Below, one piece after another: positions 24,007 to 33,238 of a stretch of DNA of 64,000 nucleotides. The position numbers and the translations under genes were made by a program. This DNA comes from SAR324 cluster bacterium. GTDB lineage: Bacteria > SAR324 > NAC60-12. The stretch is from NCBI GenBank assembly GCA_015231825.1, contig JADGAV010000016.1:1609-65608 (forward strand). The letters run 5' to 3'. The notes beneath the pieces were generated by a model. It saw only the letters and a list, made by a program, of their open reading frames with translations, did not search any database and had not been told where the DNA came from. Within the stretch, counting starts at the first letter, position 1. Each line of letters opens with the position of its first letter.

Positions 24007-25377
24007 ATGACTGATATTAAAGAACTTGAAGCTTGGGATCGGCAGGCATTTTTTCACCCTTCAACGCACCTGGCAAGTTTTGCTCGAGGAAATGTTCCCA
24101 ACCGCGTGATCACCGGTGGGGAAGGGGTCTACATCCGAGATCTGGAGGGCAATAAACTCCTAGACGCATTTGCCGGTCTGTATTGCGTCAACGTCGGGTA
24201 CGGCCGTAAACAGGTGATAGATGCTATTTCTGAGCAAGCAAAGAAACTTGCTTATTACCACGCCTATGTGGGCCACGGAACAGAGGCGTCCATTACACTT
24301 TCTCATATGATCCTGGAACGTGCACCTGCGCACATGTCCAAAGTGTATTTCGGCCTCTCAGGCTCTGACGCCAATGAGACCAATATTAAAATTGTTTGGT
24401 ATTTCAACAACGTCCTGGGACGTCCTCAAAAAAAGAAAATCATTTCGCGGTGGCGTGGCTATCATGGATCGGGTCTGATGACAGGTTCCTTGACCGGGCT
24501 TGAACTGTTTCACAATCAATTTGATCTCCCCCTCCCTCAGGTCATCCACACAGAAGCCCCCTATTATTTCCGGCGCAAAGATGACGCGATGAGTGAAGAA
24601 CAATTCTCTGAATATTGTGCTTCAGAACTCGAAAAATTAATTGAAAGTGAAGGACCTGAAACAATTGCTGCGTTCATTGGCGAACCGGTTCTTGGGACCG
24701 GTGGTCTCGTACCTCCCCCCAAAGGCTATTGGCGATCCATCCAAGCCGTGTTGAAAAAATACGACATCCTTCTCATTGCCGACGAAGTGGTCACCGGTTT
24801 CGGCCGGCTTGGATCCATGTTCGGTTCCACTCATTACGGGATTGAACCCGATATCATCACTATTGCCAAGGGTCTGACCTCCGCCTACGCGCCCCTTTCC
24901 GGTTCAATTATTTCGGAAAAGGTCTGGAAAGTCCTGGAAGAAGGAACCGACAAACTGGGCGCCATCGGACATGGTTGGACTTATTCGGCACACCCCATCG
25001 GAGCAGCTGCTGGAGTCGCAAATCTCAAAGTTATCGACGAACTCAATCTTGTTGCGAATGCTGCCGAAATCGGCGGTTATTTTAACCAAAAAATGAGAGA
25101 TACACTGGGTGCTCATGATCATGTCGGTGAAGTGCGGGGAGAAGGCCTCATGTGCGGAATCGAATTTGTTGAAAACAAAAATGGACGAAAATTATACGAC
25201 CCACCCGGCAAAGTCTCAGGGCAAATTGCTGCTTCACTGCTCAAACGGGGTGTAATCAGCCGGGCGATGCCGCAAGGTGATATTCTGGGTTTTGCTCCAC
25301 CGTTATGCTTATCCCGAGAGGAGGCCGATACAATCATCAGTTCTACCGTGAGCACGGTCGAAGAAGTACTGAGTTAG
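24007..25377 (+). CDS. doeD: Diaminobutyrate transaminase of ectoine catabolism (class III aminotransferase)
   Basis: The 456-residue PLP enzyme should transfer the amino group of L-2,4-diaminobutyrate, giving aspartate-semialdehyde. Class III marks: SGSDANETNIKIVWYFNNVL (phosphate site), WRGYHGSG, the Asp in LLIADEVVTGFGRLGSMFG, and the PLP lysine in ITIAKGLTSAYAPLSG. The protein belongs to the omega-aminotransferase subgroup used in doe clusters. Substrate is assigned from its place as first gene before doeB, eutABC and doeA; without that it could be read as a polyamine or beta-alanine aminotransferase. No promoter is clear. Confidence 0.87.
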   Translation: MTDIKELEAWDRQAFFHPSTHLASFARGNVPNRVITGGEGVYIRDLEGNKLLDAFAGLYCVNVGYGRKQVIDAISEQAKKLAYYHAYVGHGTEASITLSHMILERAPAHMSKVYFGLSGSDANETNIKIVWYFNNVLGRPQKKKIISRWRGYHGSGLMTGSLTGLELFHNQFDLPLPQVIHTEAPYYFRRKDDAMSEEQFSEYCASELEKLIESEGPETIAAFIGEPVLGTGGLVPPPKGYWRSIQAVLKKYDILLIADEVVTGFGRLGSMFGSTHYGIEPDIITIAKGLTSAYAPLSGSIISEKVWKVLEEGTDKLGAIGHGWTYSAHPIGAAAGVANLKVIDELNLVANAAEIGGYFNQKMRDTLGAHDHVGEVRGEGLMCGIEFVENKNGRKLYDPPGKVSGQIAASLLKRGVISRAMPQGDILGFAPPLCLSREEADTIISSTVSTVEEVLS

Positions 25378-25552
25378 TAAATCATCCGGTTGCCGCCCGG
25401 GCAGTTGAAAGATATATGACCTGATCGTGTTGGGAAGCAGAGGCCTGAGCGATACAGAGAAGTTTTTTTGGGAAGTGTCTCCCTCAAAGAAACCAGTCTC
25501 GCTCAATGCCCAGTACCGATTGTTTAGGCACTTTCCAGATGGCAAGGTTGGG

Positions 25553-25561
25553 GCCTGACCC
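25553..25561. repeat. Dispersed GCCTGACCC motif copy
   Basis: GGGGCCTGACCCTGCCCGGC lies in the 267-bp gap between doeD and doeB. The 9-bp core is identical to those at 222 and at the ends of the candidate MITE. It is the only copy inside an operon here and may be a solo end or a chance match. Confidence 0.4.
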
Positions 25562-25644
25562 TGCCCGGCTGGCGTAAAATTTTAGCGTTTTTGATGTTTC
25601 TATTGTATAAATTTTCATTCAAACAAACTTTTTAGGGACAGACT

Positions 25645-26646
25645 GTGAGCACAAATCCGATTTCTGCGACAATTGATTTTGAAAAAGATGGTATTCATCA
25701 TGGTTTTTTAAAGGTTCCATACTCCAGTAATGAATCGGCCTGGGGATCAATTATGATCCCATTGACCGTACTGAAGAATGGAGAGGGTCCCAGCGCCCTG
25801 ATCACTGGTGCCAATCACGGTGACGAGTATGAAGGGCCGATTGCTATTTTTGACTTTGCCCAATCTGCCAAATTGAGCGAGATCCGGGGACGAGTGATTC
25901 TCATTCCTGCTATGAATTTTCCGGCGTTCCAAGCCGGCAACCGTGTTTCACCCATTGATTCTCTCAACATGAATCGTGTTTTTCCGGGTGAACCGCGAGG
26001 TACTGTCACACAGATCATTGCAAATTACTTTTCGCAAACTTTGCTGCCCATGTCCGACTGGGTATTAGACATTCATTCCGGCGGTAAAACCCTTGAGTTC
26101 GTTCCATTTGCTGCATGTCATCGATTGCCTAAAAAAGAATTGGAAATACGCTGTGAAGAAGGCATGAAAGCCTTTGGAGCCCCTTACCAGTTGAAGCTCT
26201 TAGAGATTGATGCGAATGGAATGTATGACACACAGGCCGAATCTATGGAGCGGGTGTTTGTTACCACCGAACTGGGGGGTCGGGGAACAACAACCCCTCA
26301 TACAGTCGAGATCGCCAAACGCGGTCTAAAAAACTTTTTAATTCACGCCAATATCCTGACAGGAGAGCTTACTCCTTCGCCAACACCACCCGTTGTGCTG
26401 GACATGCCTGACGATCGTTCTTTTCTATTTTCTGAACACGTTGGGATACTTGAGCCCTTTGCTGCCCTAGGAGAAATTGTAAACAAAGGTGATTTACTGG
26501 TCCGCATTTACAGCATGGAACGAACCGGAATTCCACCTTATGAATACCATGCACCGCGCGATGGAATGGTGATTTCTCGACATGCTCCTTCAGTGGTTAG
26601 AATGGGAGATTGCCTCAACGTCATTGCCGAAGTCGTAGAATCTTAA
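25645..26646 (+). CDS. doeB: N-alpha-acetyl-L-2,4-diaminobutyrate deacetylase
   Basis: This 333-residue zinc amidohydrolase of the AstE/AspA (M14-like) family removes acetate from N-alpha-acetyl-diaminobutyrate, the product of ectoine hydrolase. Metal and substrate motifs: ITGANHGDEYEGP (His and Glu ligands), the arginine/asparagine region LNMNRVFPGEP, and DIHSGG (His). The C-terminal beta domain ending HAPSVVRMGDCLNVIAEV is typical. The GTG at 25645 has AGGGA upstream. It is followed 24 bp later by eutA. Also named eutE in rhizobia. Confidence 0.93.
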   Translation: MSTNPISATIDFEKDGIHHGFLKVPYSSNESAWGSIMIPLTVLKNGEGPSALITGANHGDEYEGPIAIFDFAQSAKLSEIRGRVILIPAMNFPAFQAGNRVSPIDSLNMNRVFPGEPRGTVTQIIANYFSQTLLPMSDWVLDIHSGGKTLEFVPFAACHRLPKKELEIRCEEGMKAFGAPYQLKLLEIDANGMYDTQAESMERVFVTTELGGRGTTTPHTVEIAKRGLKNFLIHANILTGELTPSPTPPVVLDMPDDRSFLFSEHVGILEPFAALGEIVNKGDLLVRIYSMERTGIPPYEYHAPRDGMVISRHAPSVVRMGDCLNVIAEVVES

Positions 26647-26670
26647 ACTTTTCCGACTTTAGGAGAAAAA

Positions 26671-27450
26671 ATGCCATCAGTCTTTTCATCAGAACAAAAA
26701 GTTGAATTTGACAGCCCTGAATCCCTAAAACGCTTAGGGTTAATTGCCTTGGCAACAGATCTCACCAGTGAACGTGATTTTGCCCGCATGTTTCCTTTGG
26801 ATCAAGTAGGAATATTTGCGACACGAGTTGCCTACCAAAATCCAACTACTCCGGAAAACCTCCGTAAAATGGGGCCCCGTTTGAGTGCTGCCGCTGAACT
26901 GATTTTACCCGGCGAATCGCTTAACGCAATATGTTACAGCTGCACGGCGGCATCTTTTGTCATTGGAGACAGGGAAGTGGAAGAATCGATTCATGCTGCC
27001 CGACCGGGTATTCCCGTGGTCACGCCAACAAAGTCTGCGCGGCTCGCATTTTCCGCCCTTGGAGTTCAGCGCATAGCGGTACTGACGCCCTATCTCCCGG
27101 AAACCAGTGAGCCTCTGTTTGAGTTTTTTAGCAGATATGGATTTGAGATCACACGAATGGAGTGCTTTGGTCTTGAAGACGATCGTGAGATGGCGCGTGT
27201 CAGTATTTCAAGTATCGTGGACGCAGCTTGCCGTATCGACAGCCCCGAAACAGAGGCACTTTTTGTTTCATGCACCGCATTGCCGGCAGTTTGGGCCGTT
27301 GAGGAAATCGAACAGCGTATAGGAAAGCCCGTGGTAAGCTCCAATCAGGCAAGTGCCTGGGTCATGATGCACCATGCTGGTATTTCAAGCCTTGATGGAA
27401 ACTACGGGAAGCTCTTTGAAATGGGGATTCCAGAAAATTGGAGGGACTAA
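26671..27450 (+). CDS. eutA: Ectoine utilisation protein EutA (Asp/Glu racemase-like)
   Basis: This 259-residue member of the aspartate/glutamate racemase and maleate isomerase superfamily has two catalytic-type cysteines, CYSCTAASF near 90 and FVSCTALPA near 196. They sit symmetrically in the two lobes, as in EutA of ectoine clusters. EutA, EutB and EutC are thought to convert hydroxyectoine-derived intermediates into the ectoine branch; the individual reaction of EutA is probably stereochemical inversion. TAGGAGAAAAA gives a good SD. The gene is followed 4 bp later by eutB, indicating translational coupling. Confidence 0.9.
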   Translation: MPSVFSSEQKVEFDSPESLKRLGLIALATDLTSERDFARMFPLDQVGIFATRVAYQNPTTPENLRKMGPRLSAAAELILPGESLNAICYSCTAASFVIGDREVEESIHAARPGIPVVTPTKSARLAFSALGVQRIAVLTPYLPETSEPLFEFFSRYGFEITRMECFGLEDDREMARVSISSIVDAACRIDSPETEALFVSCTALPAVWAVEEIEQRIGKPVVSSNQASAWVMMHHAGISSLDGNYGKLFEMGIPENWRD

Positions 27451-27454
27451 CTGA

Positions 27455-28450
27455 ATGAATGAAACTTGGCCTGTTAATCTGAGTGATATAGAAAAAGCCC
27501 GCGAGACCATCAAAAATGTAATACGGACAACCATGGTTAACCCGTCGGCATTTTTGACTGAAATGAGCTCTGAACCAACTTTTCTGAAACTGGAACATCA
27601 GCAAGTGACAGGAAGCTTCAAATTACGGGGATCCAGCAATGCGGTCATGAGGCTCAGCAAAGAACAAAAGTCACGGGGTGTCGTTGGTGTTTCTACCGGG
27701 AATCATGGGCGGGGACTGGCTTACGCTGCGCGCCAAAATGGAGTACATTGTATCATATGCATGTCAAATTTAGTGCCGAAAAATAAAATTGCAGGCATTG
27801 AGGCGCAAGGAGCAGAGGTAAGAATCATCGGGAGTTCACAGGATGATGCTCAGATCGAAGTGGATCGCCTTGTTTCTGAAGAGGGAATGACCATGATTCC
27901 TCCTTTTGACCACCCCCATATCATCTCCGGACAGGGTACATTGGGATTGGAGCTGCTGGAGCAGCTGCCTGATATGAAAAACGTTTTGGTCCCTCTTTCC
28001 GGTGGAGGTTTGATCGTTGGGATGGCGCTTGCCTTGAAGGCGAAAAAGCCTGATATCCGGGTGATTGGAGTCTCTATGGAAAGAGGAGCCGCCATGTATG
28101 AATGCCTTAGAGCCGGAAAACCGATTGAAGTCAAAGAACTGCCGACTCTTGCCGATTCGCTGGGAGGCGGAATTGGTTTGGAAAACCAGTACACGTTCAA
28201 AATGGCAAAAGAATTGGTCGACGAAATCGTACTGGTGAGTGAAACAGAAATTGCAGAGGCAATCCGTCATATCTACTGGCAGGAACAGCAAATTGTCGAA
28301 GGATCGGGTTCGGTTGGCGTGGCAGCCCTGTTAGCCAACAAAGTGAAACTTTCAGGAATGACAGTGGCGCTGCTCAGCGGAGGGAATATCGATATGAATC
28401 TCCATCATCGTCTCATTTCAGGTGAAAATGTAAATTTAGAGGAGGAGTAG
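27455..28450 (+). CDS. eutB: Hydroxyectoine utilisation dehydratase EutB
   Basis: This 331-residue fold-type II PLP enzyme is related to threonine dehydratase. The PLP lysine lies in VTGSFKLRGSSNAV near 50-63; the phosphate loop is PLSGGGLIVGMALAL near 184, and the C-terminal SGGNIDMNL supplies the pyridine contact. In hydroxyectoine degradation it is proposed to eliminate water or ammonia from the hydroxylated diaminobutyrate intermediate. It lacks the C-terminal ACT regulatory domain of biosynthetic IlvA, fitting a catabolic role. Its presence suggests that the cell uses hydroxyectoine as well as ectoine. Confidence 0.92.
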   Translation: MNETWPVNLSDIEKARETIKNVIRTTMVNPSAFLTEMSSEPTFLKLEHQQVTGSFKLRGSSNAVMRLSKEQKSRGVVGVSTGNHGRGLAYAARQNGVHCIICMSNLVPKNKIAGIEAQGAEVRIIGSSQDDAQIEVDRLVSEEGMTMIPPFDHPHIISGQGTLGLELLEQLPDMKNVLVPLSGGGLIVGMALALKAKKPDIRVIGVSMERGAAMYECLRAGKPIEVKELPTLADSLGGGIGLENQYTFKMAKELVDEIVLVSETEIAEAIRHIYWQEQQIVEGSGSVGVAALLANKVKLSGMTVALLSGGNIDMNLHHRLISGENVNLEEE

Positions 28451-28457
28451 AGAAAGT

Positions 28458-29450
28458 ATGCCAACAATCAAAATACTCACAGAAACAGAACTCAGAAAAA
28501 TTGTAAAATTAGATCTGGATGCAGTGGACTGTATTGAATCCGCATTCAGAAAACTGGCAGAAGGAAGCGTCGTGATGCCTCCTATCCTCTCGATGGCAAT
28601 CGAGGAGCATCATGGCGAAGTTGATGTGAAAACCGCCTATGTGCCAGGAATCGAAAATTTTGCCATCAAGATTTCGCCTGGCTTTTTCAACAATCCAAAA
28701 ATTGGTCTTCCCAGTACTTCTGGACTGATGGTGCTGTTTTCTGTCCGTACCGGTATGTTGGAAGCCTTGCTGCTCGACAATGGCTACCTTACCGATGTCC
28801 GTACTGCTGCTGCCGGAGCGGTCGCTGCAAATCATCTTTCCCGTAAAGAGTCCGAATCTGCCTGCATCGTCGGCGCTGGCAACCAGGCTCGCCTGCAGCT
28901 GCAGGCACTTTGCCTGGTCCGGCCCATTCAAAAAGCGACTGTATGGTCACCTGAAGAAGATGAGGCAAAGGAAACAGCCAAAGAATTAACAGAACGCCTG
29001 GGAATTCCGGTGCGAGCGTCGCTTGACATTGCAGCGATTGTCAGTGAAGCCGATATTGTGGTGACCACTACTCCGTCCACAAACCCATTGGTCTATGCTG
29101 AATGGCTGCGACCTGGGCAGCATATCACTTCGATGGGATCGGACCAGCCTAACAAAAATGAGTTGGAACCCGCCTGCTTGAAACGTGCTGACATTTACAT
29201 TGCAGATCGCATCTCGCAAACTTCTGTTCTCGGCGAACTGCACCACGCGATTCTTTCAGGTACAATTGAGGCAACTGAAGAATTCCCTGAACTGGGTGAA
29301 ATTGTCGCCAAAAAAAAGCAGGGCCGCATCAACAGCGAACAAATTACTATTTGTGATCTGACCGGCACAGGAGTCCAGGATACTGCAATTGCCACTTTCG
29401 CCAAGCAACGTGCAGAAATCGATGGCACCGGGAACAATTTTGTCAACTGA
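28458..29450 (+). CDS. eutC: Ectoine utilisation protein EutC (ornithine cyclodeaminase family)
   Basis: The 330-residue protein of the mu-crystallin/ornithine cyclodeaminase family has an NAD(P)-binding fold at about 130-240 with SACIVGAGNQARLQLQALCL. The substrate-side signature DNGYLTDVRTAAAGAVAANHL is just before it, and the DQPNKNELEP block follows. It probably reduces or deaminates an imine intermediate made by EutB. AGGAG before the ATG overlaps the end of eutB, with 7 bp between the genes. Within another context it would be called an alanine or ornithine dehydrogenase; the operon decides the name. Confidence 0.92.
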   Translation: MPTIKILTETELRKIVKLDLDAVDCIESAFRKLAEGSVVMPPILSMAIEEHHGEVDVKTAYVPGIENFAIKISPGFFNNPKIGLPSTSGLMVLFSVRTGMLEALLLDNGYLTDVRTAAAGAVAANHLSRKESESACIVGAGNQARLQLQALCLVRPIQKATVWSPEEDEAKETAKELTERLGIPVRASLDIAAIVSEADIVVTTTPSTNPLVYAEWLRPGQHITSMGSDQPNKNELEPACLKRADIYIADRISQTSVLGELHHAILSGTIEATEEFPELGEIVAKKKQGRINSEQITICDLTGTGVQDTAIATFAKQRAEIDGTGNNFVN

Positions 29451-29461
29451 AAACGGATTCT

Positions 29462-30649
29462 ATGAAAACACCAACACTTTTTTTCTCATTGCCCGAATAT
29501 CGGGAACGTATCGAAAAGACCCGTCAAGCGATGGTCGCCAGTGAGCTGGATTTGATCATTGTTTCTGATCCTTCCAATATGAATTGGCTGACAGGTTATA
29601 ACGGCTGGTCTTTTTATGTTCATCAATGCGTAATACTGACGCTGGATGGTGAGCCTCTGTGGTACGGACGGGGCCAGGATACCAACGGAGCTAAAAGAAC
29701 CTGCTTCATGAGTGAAGAGCATTTGATCGGTTATGCAGATCATTTCGTGCAGTCTTCGCAACGACATCCAATGGACTATCTCGCAGAAATTTTTAAGCAG
29801 CGAGCCTGGGACAAGCTGCGGATTGGCGTGGAAATGGACAATTACTGGTTTTCTGCTGCGGCACTGGCCTCACTGCAGAATCATCTGCCTCATTCATCAT
29901 GGGGTGATGCAACCGGACTGGTCAATTGGCAGAGGGCTGTAAAATCGACTCAGGAGCTTGAATACATGCGCGTTGCTGCACGAAGAGTTGAATTGATGCA
30001 CAAACGAATTTTTGAAAAAGTGGAACCCGGCATTCGCAAGTGCGATTTGGTTGCCGAAATCTATGATGCCGCGCTTCGATTCGATGAAGCGAGCCAAACT
30101 GGTGGCGACTATCCCGCTATCGTTCCTCTGTTGCCTTCCGGTGAAGATGCATCAGCTCCGCACCTCACCTGGGATGACCAGCCGATGCAGGTTGGAGAAG
30201 GCACTTTTTTTGAAATTGCCGGGGTGTATCGTCGCTATCATTGTCCACTTTCCCGAACGGTATTTCTGGGCAAGCCAAGCCAAACTTTTATTGATGCCGA
30301 AAAAGCTGTGCTGGAAGGAATGGAAGCCGGATTGCTGGTCGCTAAAGCGGGCAATTTGTGCGAAGATATCGCCCTTGCATTTTTCAAAGTCCTCGAAAAA
30401 TACGGGATCGTAAAGGACAGCCGTACAGGTTATCCAATCGGCGTATCATTTCCTCCAGACTGGGGGGAAAGGACCATGTCATTGAGGCCCGGTGACAAAA
30501 CTGTTTTGCAGAAAAACATGACCTTTCATTTTATGACGGGATTGTGGATGGAGGACTGGGGATTCGAGATTACAGAAAGTATCATTATCGGAGAAAATGG
30601 GCCCGCTTGTCTTGCCAATGTACCCCGAAAATTATTCGTCAAACAATAA
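29462..30649 (+). CDS. doeA: Ectoine hydrolase
   Basis: This 395-residue enzyme of the M24 (creatinase/prolidase) family opens the ectoine ring to N-alpha-acetyl-diaminobutyrate. The N-terminal creatinase domain (about 1-160, with NMNWLTGYNGWSFYVHQ) and the pita-bread C-terminal domain are complete. Several metal ligands of true M24 peptidases are replaced (for example FFEIAGVYRRYHCPLSRT), as known for DoeA/EutD, which acts without the usual dimetal centre. The end MEDWGFEITESIIIGENGP is the family hallmark. It is the last gene of the operon. Confidence 0.93.
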   Translation: MKTPTLFFSLPEYRERIEKTRQAMVASELDLIIVSDPSNMNWLTGYNGWSFYVHQCVILTLDGEPLWYGRGQDTNGAKRTCFMSEEHLIGYADHFVQSSQRHPMDYLAEIFKQRAWDKLRIGVEMDNYWFSAAALASLQNHLPHSSWGDATGLVNWQRAVKSTQELEYMRVAARRVELMHKRIFEKVEPGIRKCDLVAEIYDAALRFDEASQTGGDYPAIVPLLPSGEDASAPHLTWDDQPMQVGEGTFFEIAGVYRRYHCPLSRTVFLGKPSQTFIDAEKAVLEGMEAGLLVAKAGNLCEDIALAFFKVLEKYGIVKDSRTGYPIGVSFPPDWGERTMSLRPGDKTVLQKNMTFHFMTGLWMEDWGFEITESIIIGENGPACLANVPRKLFVKQ

Positions 30650-30717
30650 CGCAAGGCGATTGGCGGAAGGTTTGCCTAAATGAAAAGGTGCATTCTTTAA
30701 AAAAGTTATCGTGCCTG

Positions 30718-31929
30718 CTATTTCCCTGTCTGAACCAGGTTGATAAATTTTTTGATTTTAATCCGGACCAGATCACGGATATTCAAGAATTGAGAGTGCA
30801 GCTGGTAGCCATCTTCATCATCAATAATTCTTGTAATGCGGACCACCAGATCATCCCTTAATTCGGCACCATGGAGTTCAAAAAGGAGTAAATTTTTTTC
30901 ACTCAGATCCGTGGGAAGTTCCGTGGCAGTTATCTTTACACCTCCTGCACTGATATCAGTAATTTCCCCTTTAAATTGAGGGAGCACCATTTCCAGGCGC
31001 AGATATTGGTGCTTGCTCGAATGACTCGAAAACAGATCCTCTGACAGCATGTAAAAAGTGCTGGGAATAGAAACAGGGATTCGGGGGTTTTCCCGGATTA
31101 CCAGTTTTCTAATTTTTTCAGTATGTTTCAGTACAACCGGATTGAAATTGCTTTTGAGTTGATCAATAATTTGCAATTTGAATTGATAAACCAGCAATCC
31201 TTCTCGTTTAATGCGACAGCGTATATACGGAAATTTTCGTAAATCAACGGGTTTCCCCTTATAAGAGGGTGGTTTTATCAAAATGTGGTCTTCTTCTACG
31301 GCCAGAATCGGTACAGAAAAGATAGCGGATTTATCAGTGCCAGGCAAGATACACTGCAATTTCAAGGAAGGAGCTAACATCCGGGTGCTGGCAAAAGGAA
31401 TGCTGAAATTAGAAAATTCAAAGCCCAATTTTTTTCTCAAATTAAAGATTTGAGAAAGGATGCCGGAATCCGGATTTTGACTTTTGAAAGCCTTAACTTT
31501 TTTTTCAAAATTTTTAATCGATTCGACTGTTGAAAGAATATTTTTCGGTTCCGTAGACCCCGCCACCTTTTCCAGAGTTTGACGCAATTCCCTGGAAATC
31601 CGCTGCTTCGAGAGAAACGAATTCAGATGAAATACCGCTTCCTGATCCCTTGCAGACTTGATCTTTTTCCCAAATTCAAATTTTTTATAAATGACAATGA
31701 AGGCAATCACTACGAGAAGAAATCCGAAAACCCAGGAATAATAGAAATATTCAGCAATTTGAGTGGCAAGGGATTGGGGCTGGTCGAATTTGAACATTTC
31801 AAGATCCAGCTCCGCTGGTTTGACTTTCTCTCTCCCGCGGAAAAGATCCTGCCCGGTTAAAAAGAGAAAACAAAACAGAATAACGAGCCCGGTTCCAAAT
31901 TTCTGCAATCTGTTTTGAAAAGATTTCAT
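30718..31929 (-). CDS. PilZ-domain (YcgR-like) c-di-GMP-binding membrane protein
   Basis: The protein has 403 residues: two N-terminal membrane helices (about 10-25 and 68-83), a coiled-coil linker with LRQTLEKV, and a middle YcgR-N-like beta domain (about 185-290). The C-terminal PilZ domain has both c-di-GMP motifs, RENPR (R-x3-R) near 285 and DISAGGVKI (D-x-S-x2-G) near 325. It should sense c-di-GMP at the membrane and act on motility or envelope machinery. The TerB-like gene lies 12 bp upstream on the same strand, so the two are probably one operon. No flagellar genes are in view. Confidence 0.88.
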   Translation of the reverse strand: MKSFQNRLQKFGTGLVILFCFLFLTGQDLFRGREKVKPAELDLEMFKFDQPQSLATQIAEYFYYSWVFGFLLVVIAFIVIYKKFEFGKKIKSARDQEAVFHLNSFLSKQRISRELRQTLEKVAGSTEPKNILSTVESIKNFEKKVKAFKSQNPDSGILSQIFNLRKKLGFEFSNFSIPFASTRMLAPSLKLQCILPGTDKSAIFSVPILAVEEDHILIKPPSYKGKPVDLRKFPYIRCRIKREGLLVYQFKLQIIDQLKSNFNPVVLKHTEKIRKLVIRENPRIPVSIPSTFYMLSEDLFSSHSSKHQYLRLEMVLPQFKGEITDISAGGVKITATELPTDLSEKNLLLFELHGAELRDDLVVRITRIIDDEDGYQLHSQFLNIRDLVRIKIKKFINLVQTGK

Positions 31930-31941
31930 GAAGCTGCTTGT

Positions 31942-32382
31942 TCAGAAAAGTGATGTCACTCTCACTTTTCGATAGGTGACTTTCTTGTTGATCAATTTTT
32001 CCGCAGATTTAAAAAGGCCCAACATGGAACTGACCCATTCCTTCAGGTTTTTAACATGGGCAGCATCGAAACCGAAATCACGGGCCAGCGACTCGATAAA
32101 TCTACTTTGATTGAGATGAAAATTACCATTTGAGAAGGCAACTTCAATCAATTCAATAAGGCAAATGTTTTTTGAAGCAGAGTCATCAAATTTTTCATAC
32201 AGTTTGTCAAAATCATAGGCCATATCATCGACCTCATGGACAGCAATTTCCATTTCTTTTGACATCAACGACAATGTTTCCATTTCAAAAGAATCGATTT
32301 TTGCGTCATCAACTCTTGCAACATGTTTTGCCAATTTTAAAAAAGCGAGTTTTTGAGAATGGTTGAATTGGTTTAAGAACAT
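31942..32382 (-). CDS. TerB-like helical protein
   Basis: This 146-residue all-helical, acidic protein is soluble. The pattern QKLAFLKLAKHVARVDDAKI, DSFEMETLSLMSKEM and LIELIEVAFSNGNFHLNQSR, then FIESLARDFG fits the tellurite-resistance TerB/DjlA-type fold with acidic metal-binding loops, although identity seems low. The ATG at 32382 was chosen because CAAGGAGGAAAA precedes it; the ORF track starts 39 bp upstream. It is paired with the PilZ gene downstream. It may serve as a small adaptor; that is inference. Confidence 0.7.
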   Translation of the reverse strand: MFLNQFNHSQKLAFLKLAKHVARVDDAKIDSFEMETLSLMSKEMEIAVHEVDDMAYDFDKLYEKFDDSASKNICLIELIEVAFSNGNFHLNQSRFIESLARDFGFDAAHVKNLKEWVSSMLGLFKSAEKLINKKVTYRKVRVTSLF

Positions 32383-32822
32383 TTTTCCTCCTTGTTGATT
32401 TTCATCAATAAAATTATTCAAAGCCGAAATTTGCCGGCTTTTGGAAAGGACGAGATCCTCTTTGGATTTGCTTTAAAAATGTTTTTAAAAATGCCATTGA
32501 TCAAAATAAGCAATATCTCAAAGAGCAGATGAAGCTTATATAAAACTGACCAGGCACGAGAGAAGAAAGTTCAAAGGTCTGTATGATCCATTGCCGGAAT
32601 GTTCTTTCAATGCCAGGCATTCGGCTCATCAATTATAAAGACGAAGTAAATCAAATACTATCCGTAAAACTACGTACAGGCTGGTTCAGTGTCTCAGGAA
32701 CTGACGAATCCTCATCGGTCAAATTGTTTTTAGATCTATGATTCTCTTGAAATGCGGCAGAAGAATTGCTTCACTTTACGTCTTTTTTTCGGTATTGCTT
32801 ATCAGGTGTGCTGAACCATGCC
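32383..32822. other. Intergenic region, no recognisable feature
   Basis: About 440 bp between the TerB-like gene (minus) and a possible small secreted protein (plus). Short A-rich stretches such as AAAAATGTTTTTAAAAATG occur near 32475. I find no hairpin, RNA gene or supported ORF. Confidence 0.35.
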
Positions 32823-33056
32823 ATGAAAGGATATTATTTGAAGGCTGTAATATTAATAGTTCTCCTGACGTCGACCATTTTGTGCGCCTCATGCACTCAA
32901 ACCTGCGAAACACTTCATGACAAGGGAACTCCAAACTACACGGGGTGTTTAAAGAATTCCTATCGTTCCGAAAAATGCGACAGTCGGCTGCGCAATCGAA
33001 AATTTGATTTTCAGGGTTCACATTTTGTCAATCACTTGAAGATCGTCTGCGAGTGA
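32823..33056 (+). CDS. Possible small Cys-rich secreted or lipoprotein
   Basis: Read from the ATG at 32823, the ORF gives 77 residues: a basic start MKGYYLK, a hydrophobic stretch AVILIVLLTSTIL, then CASCTQTCETLHDKG, with six cysteines in total after the signal. The CAS-C site is a weak lipobox. There is no clear SD, and the ORF-track version (from 32766) adds a non-signal leader. It could be a real periplasmic peptide next to the FGE-fold lipoprotein gene, or chance; I rate it below even odds. Confidence 0.4.
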   Translation: MKGYYLKAVILIVLLTSTILCASCTQTCETLHDKGTPNYTGCLKNSYRSEKCDSRLRNRKFDFQGSHFVNHLKIVCE

Positions 33057-33238
33057 ATTCACCGCACTGATATCGGTCTTACACTTTTTTTGAATCTCCT
33101 CTTTCAACGCTTTTTGGCTTAGTAATGTTTCCCCTCTGCCAGACAAGAAGTGCTTGCGAGTATCATAAATTTAAAGTATTTTACTGCCCGAAAATAGTAA
33201 AAATCCACACTCGTTTTACAAGTTTAAAGAGGCATTTT

